A DNA stretch of 64,000 bases from Pseudomonadota bacterium (GTDB lineage Bacteria; Pseudomonadota; Alphaproteobacteria; Rhodobacterales; Rhodobacteraceae): contig JAIUPD010000001.1 in NCBI GenBank assembly GCA_020161615.1, positions 186,001 through 250,000 of the forward strand. Reading direction: 5' to 3'. The notes beneath the pieces are model-generated. The model was not told the origin of the DNA, did no database searches, and saw nothing but the letters and a program-made list of their open reading frames with translations. This document shows positions 61,025-64,000 of the stretch, in pieces; positions within the stretch are counted from its first letter, which is position 1; every line of letters starts with the position of its first letter. The position numbers and the translations under genes were made by a program.

Positions 61025-63028
61025 ATGTTCAAGAAGATCCTGATCGCCAACCGCGGCGAGATCGCCTGTCGGGTCATCAAATCCGCGCGCAAGATGGGCA
61101 TCAAGACGGTGGCGGTCTATTCCGACGCCGACCGCAACGCGCTGCATGTGACGATGGCCGACGAGGCGGTGCATATCGGCCCGCCCCCCGCCAACCAATC
61201 CTATATCGTCATCGACAGGATCATGCAGGCGATCCGCCAGACCGGCGCCGAAGCGGTCCATCCGGGCTATGGTTTCCTCAGCGAAAACATGAAGTTCGCC
61301 GAGGCGCTGGAGAAGGAGGGCGTGATCTTTGTCGGCCCCCCCAGCCCGGCTATCGAGGCGATGGGCGACAAGATCACCTCGAAAAAGATCGCCCAGGAAG
61401 CGGGCGTCAGCACGGTCCCCGGCTATATGGGTCTGATCGCGGATGCCGAGGAGGCGGTCAAGATCTCTGACCAGATCGGCTATCCGGTGATGATCAAGGC
61501 TTCGGCCGGCGGCGGCGGCAAGGGGATGCGCATCGCCTGGAACGCGCAGGAGGCGCGCGAAGGGTTCGAATCGTCCAAGAACGAGGCGGCGAACAGCTTC
61601 GGCGACGACCGGATCTTCATCGAGAAATTCGTCACGCAGCCGCGCCATATCGAGATCCAGGTCCTGGCCGACAAGCACGGCAATTGCGTCTATCTGCACG
61701 AGCGCGAATGCTCGATCCAGCGCCGCAATCAGAAGGTCATCGAAGAGGCGCCCTCGCCCTTCCTGGATGAAGCGACCCGCAAGGCGATGGGCGAGCAGGC
61801 CTGCGCCTTGGCCAAGGCGGTGGGCTATACCAGCGCCGGGACGGTGGAATTCATCGTCGACGGCGAGCGGAACTTCTATTTCCTCGAGATGAACACCCGT
61901 CTGCAGGTCGAGCATCCGGTGACCGAACTGATCACCGGCGTCGATCTGGTCGAGCAGATGATCCGAGTCGCCAATGGTGAGCCGCTGCCGTTCAAGCAGG
62001 AAGACCTGAAGATCAACGGTTGGGCGATGGAAAGCCGTCTCTATGCCGAGGATCCCTACCGCAACTTCCTGCCCTCGATCGGCCGTCTGACCCGCTACCG
62101 CCCGCCGGTCGAAGGGCCGACCACCCGCGGCGGCATCGTGCGCAACGATACCGGCGTCTACGAGGGCGGCGAGATCAGCATGTATTACGATCCGATGATC
62201 GCCAAGCTCTGCACCTGGGGCAAGACAAGGGCCGAGGCGATCGAGGAGATGCGCCTCGCGCTCGACACGTTCGAGGTCGAGGGGATCGGGCACAACCTGC
62301 CGTTCTGCGCGGCGGTGATGGACCATCCGCGCTTCACCTCGGGCAATATCACCACAGCCTTCATCGCCGAGGAATTTCCTGAGGGCTTCCACGGCGTCTC
62401 GCTCCCCGCCTCGATGCTGAAACGCGTCTCGGCGGCGGCGGCGGCGATGAACCGGGTGGCCGAGATCCGGCGCACGCGGCTTTCGGGCCGCATGGACAAC
62501 CACGAGCGCAAGGTCGGCGACGATTGGGTCGTCTCGATCCAGGGCGAGGATTTCCCGGTGGCGATCCGCGCCGACCGGGGCGGTGCGACCGTGGCCTTCG
62601 CCGATGGCGCGGCGATGCGGGTCGAATCGGACTGGACCCCGGGGCAGTCGTTGGCCCGGGTGCTGGTCGATGGCGAGCCGCTGGTGATGAAGGTCGGCCG
62701 CGTGACCGGCGGCTACCGCATCCGCGTGCGGGGCGCCGATCTGAAGGTGCATATCCGCACCCCGCGTCAGGCGGAACTGGCGCGGCTGATGCCCGAGAAG
62801 ATGCCGCCCGATACCTCGCGGCTGCTGCTCTGCCCGATGCCGGGGCTGATGGTGAAACTCTCGGTCAACGAGGGCGACGAGGTATTCGAGGGCCAAGCGC
62901 TCTGCACCGTCGAGGCGATGAAGATGGAGAACATCCTGCGCGCCGAGAAAAAGGGCGTGGTCAAGAAGATCAACGCCACCGTCGGCGGTTCGCTGATGGT
63001 CGACGATGTGATCATGGAGTTCGAATAA
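61025..63028 (+). CDS. pccA: Propionyl-CoA carboxylase alpha (biotin carboxylase/BCCP) subunit
   Basis: 667 residues. Biotin carboxylase domain about 1-450 (ILIANRGEIACRVI; ASAGGGGKGMR ATP loop; MNTRLQVEHPVTE), the BT linker domain, and a C-terminal biotinyl domain with EAMKME (Lys633). Carboxylates its biotin with ATP and bicarbonate. ATG 61025 was preferred over the GTG 6 nt earlier because GGGGGAG then has proper spacing. Confidence 0.96.
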   Translation: MFKKILIANRGEIACRVIKSARKMGIKTVAVYSDADRNALHVTMADEAVHIGPPPANQSYIVIDRIMQAIRQTGAEAVHPGYGFLSENMKFAEALEKEGVIFVGPPSPAIEAMGDKITSKKIAQEAGVSTVPGYMGLIADAEEAVKISDQIGYPVMIKASAGGGGKGMRIAWNAQEAREGFESSKNEAANSFGDDRIFIEKFVTQPRHIEIQVLADKHGNCVYLHERECSIQRRNQKVIEEAPSPFLDEATRKAMGEQACALAKAVGYTSAGTVEFIVDGERNFYFLEMNTRLQVEHPVTELITGVDLVEQMIRVANGEPLPFKQEDLKINGWAMESRLYAEDPYRNFLPSIGRLTRYRPPVEGPTTRGGIVRNDTGVYEGGEISMYYDPMIAKLCTWGKTRAEAIEEMRLALDTFEVEGIGHNLPFCAAVMDHPRFTSGNITTAFIAEEFPEGFHGVSLPASMLKRVSAAAAAMNRVAEIRRTRLSGRMDNHERKVGDDWVVSIQGEDFPVAIRADRGGATVAFADGAAMRVESDWTPGQSLARVLVDGEPLVMKVGRVTGGYRIRVRGADLKVHIRTPRQAELARLMPEKMPPDTSRLLLCPMPGLMVKLSVNEGDEVFEGQALCTVEAMKMENILRAEKKGVVKKINATVGGSLMVDDVIMEFE

Positions 63029-63094
63029 CGTGCTGCCGCGCGCCCCTCATACTGCCGCGAAAACGCCTGTCCGGGCGGGGCAGGGGCGCGCGGG

Positions 63095-63550
63095 CTACCG
63101 TCCCGCGGGCAGCCGTTCCAGCAATTCCTGGCGCCTGAGCGGGAAGCGGTCGATCATGTCGCCAATCTCGCGCACGTCGCGGGGCAGGGGGCGGCGCTGC
63201 TTGATCTCGCCGTCCTTGTCGATGATCGCCAGCATGAAGCCGCGCGGCCTGAGCCTTTGCCGCAGCAGGCTGCCGGAATTGCGGTCACTATCGACCAGAA
63301 CGACGACATCACGCACCAGCAGGTCGCCCGGCCGCTCCATGATGTCGCGCATCTGCCGCTGGAAGGCGGGATCGTTCGGGCTGTCGGCCATGACGGCGAC
63401 GATGCGCAGCGTCCAGAGGAAATCGTCGGGATCGACATCGGCCGCGTCCAGGATCATCAGCTCGGCCACCGCCGCCTGGGGCTCGGCCGTCTGCGCGAGG
63501 GCGACGTGGGGCGTGAGCAGCACGAGCAACGCAACGAGGACGGACTTCAT
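63095..63550 (-). CDS. DUF4174 exported protein
   Basis: 151 residues with a signal peptide (cut near ALAQ, residue 20). The mature domain looks thioredoxin-like without Cys: RDVVVLVDSDRNSG, RPRGFMLAIIDKDGEIKQRRP, EIGDMIDRFPLRRQEL. DUF4174 proteins are exported and uncharacterised. It is inserted, in opposite direction, between pccA and the mutase gene. Confidence 0.8.
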   Translation of the reverse strand: MKSVLVALLVLLTPHVALAQTAEPQAAVAELMILDAADVDPDDFLWTLRIVAVMADSPNDPAFQRQMRDIMERPGDLLVRDVVVLVDSDRNSGSLLRQRLRPRGFMLAIIDKDGEIKQRRPLPRDVREIGDMIDRFPLRRQELLERLPAGR

Positions 63551-63668
63551 CGGCGGTAGGACTCCCTTTCGTCCCCATATAAGCGATCCGCCGACGATTG
63601 CACCCGTGATCACACAGATTTCGCCCCGGCCCCGGCTGGCCGCGGCCTGACGCTTTGGAGGAACCCCG

Positions 63669-64000
63669 ATGTCCGAGACCGACAAGATGAAAGCCTGGGA
63701 AGCGCTGGCCGCCAAGGAGCTGAAGGGCGCTGCGCCCGAGACGCTGACCTGGCATACGCTGGAGGGTATTCCGGTCAAGCCGGTCTATACCGAGGCCGAT
63801 CTGCAGGGGCTGGACCATCTGGGCTCGATGCCCGGCATGGCGCCCTTCACCCGCGGTCCCCGGGCGACGATGTACGCGGGCCGGCCCTGGACCATCCGCC
63901 AATACGCCGGTTTCTCGACCGCCGAGGAATCGAACGCCTTCTACCGCAAGGCGCTGGCCGCCGGGCAACAGGGGGTTTCGGTCGCCTTCGACTTGGCGAC
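63669..64000 (+). CDS. mcm: Methylmalonyl-CoA mutase, N-terminal part (3' end outside window)
   Basis: The first 110 residues are visible, from ATG 63669 (TTTGGAGGAA ribosome site). [63 protein letters not shown] is the conserved substrate-barrel beginning, given here by position 60-110. It converts methylmalonyl-CoA to succinyl-CoA with cobalamin. It completes the pathway begun by PccAB. Confidence 0.93.
   Translation, partial: MSETDKMKAWEALAAKELKGAAPETLTWHTLEGIPVKPVYTEADLQGLDHLGSMPGMAPFTRGPRATMYAGRPWTIRQYAGFSTAEESNAFYRKALAAGQQGVSVAFDLA

Overview
The window is a 64 kb piece of a high-GC alphaproteobacterial chromosome. Gene content and style point to Rhodobacteraceae (a Paracoccus/Rhodobacter-like organism). 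The evidence is a PccR-type regulator next to propionyl-CoA carboxylase genes, DctBD with a GAFPGA variant, choline uptake plus betIA, a mobA/DUF2478 pair, many TRAP and ABC uptake systems, and GC-rich hairpins ending in a GGATATTT...CAAAGATG repeat between genes. Coding density is high on both strands. I see no rRNA, tRNA, phage, transposase or CRISPR array.

Layout. 1-4.2 kb: tandem universal stress protein with a SulP transporter (structured leader), an MltB-type lytic transglycosylase and a membrane-anchored nuclease. 4.2-12.7 kb: a leftward operon, divergent from a GntR/FCD regulator, with an SRPBCC-like protein, a DUF1445 (D-glutamate cyclase-like) protein, an amino-acid-type binding protein and permease without an ATPase, a complete TRAP transporter, and a single 662-residue fusion of a kynureninase-like PLP enzyme to a cyclase/formamidase. 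12.9-18.1 kb: a MetE-like protein, a LysR/YeiH pair with a perfect palindrome between them, a GST and intracellular PHA depolymerase. 18.2-27.2 kb: a two-armed aromatic-acid locus. The rightward arm holds a LigM-like O-demethylase, CoA ligase, thioesterase and GFA protein. The leftward arm is a Liv-type ABC importer ending in a MarR regulator. Both arms carry the same palindrome, GTTGACA-W-R-ACAAC, upstream, so they look like one regulon.

27.4-32.9 kb: a small acidic exported protein, cold-shock protein, small ORFs, cyclopropane synthase, the rpsF-rpsR-rplI operon, a thiol-switch-like ArsR repressor and a kinase-fold protein. 33.0-45 kb: a polar amino acid ABC importer, a lipoprotein with a HELTH motif, a Tat-type exported protein, a small HNH protein probably starting at CTG, TusA-like protein, molybdenum cofactor genes, copA-cueR with a classical 19-bp-spacer MerR promoter, an ArsC-like protein, and a divergent cold-shock protein/DEAD-box helicase pair. 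45-53.6 kb: DctB-DctD and the choline system choXWV / betI-betA.

53.7-64 kb: nuclease with C-terminal sunset-type domain, hemerythrin-like protein, YdcH-like protein, then the propionyl-CoA assimilation region (pccR, pccB, two small genes, pccA, DUF4174 protein, start of methylmalonyl-CoA mutase). TTTGCAAA boxes lie before pccR and pccB.

The strongest candidates for undescribed biology are the MarR-controlled O-demethylation/CoA-ligation locus with its three matching operators, and the GntR-controlled operon that carries the kynureninase-cyclase fusion.
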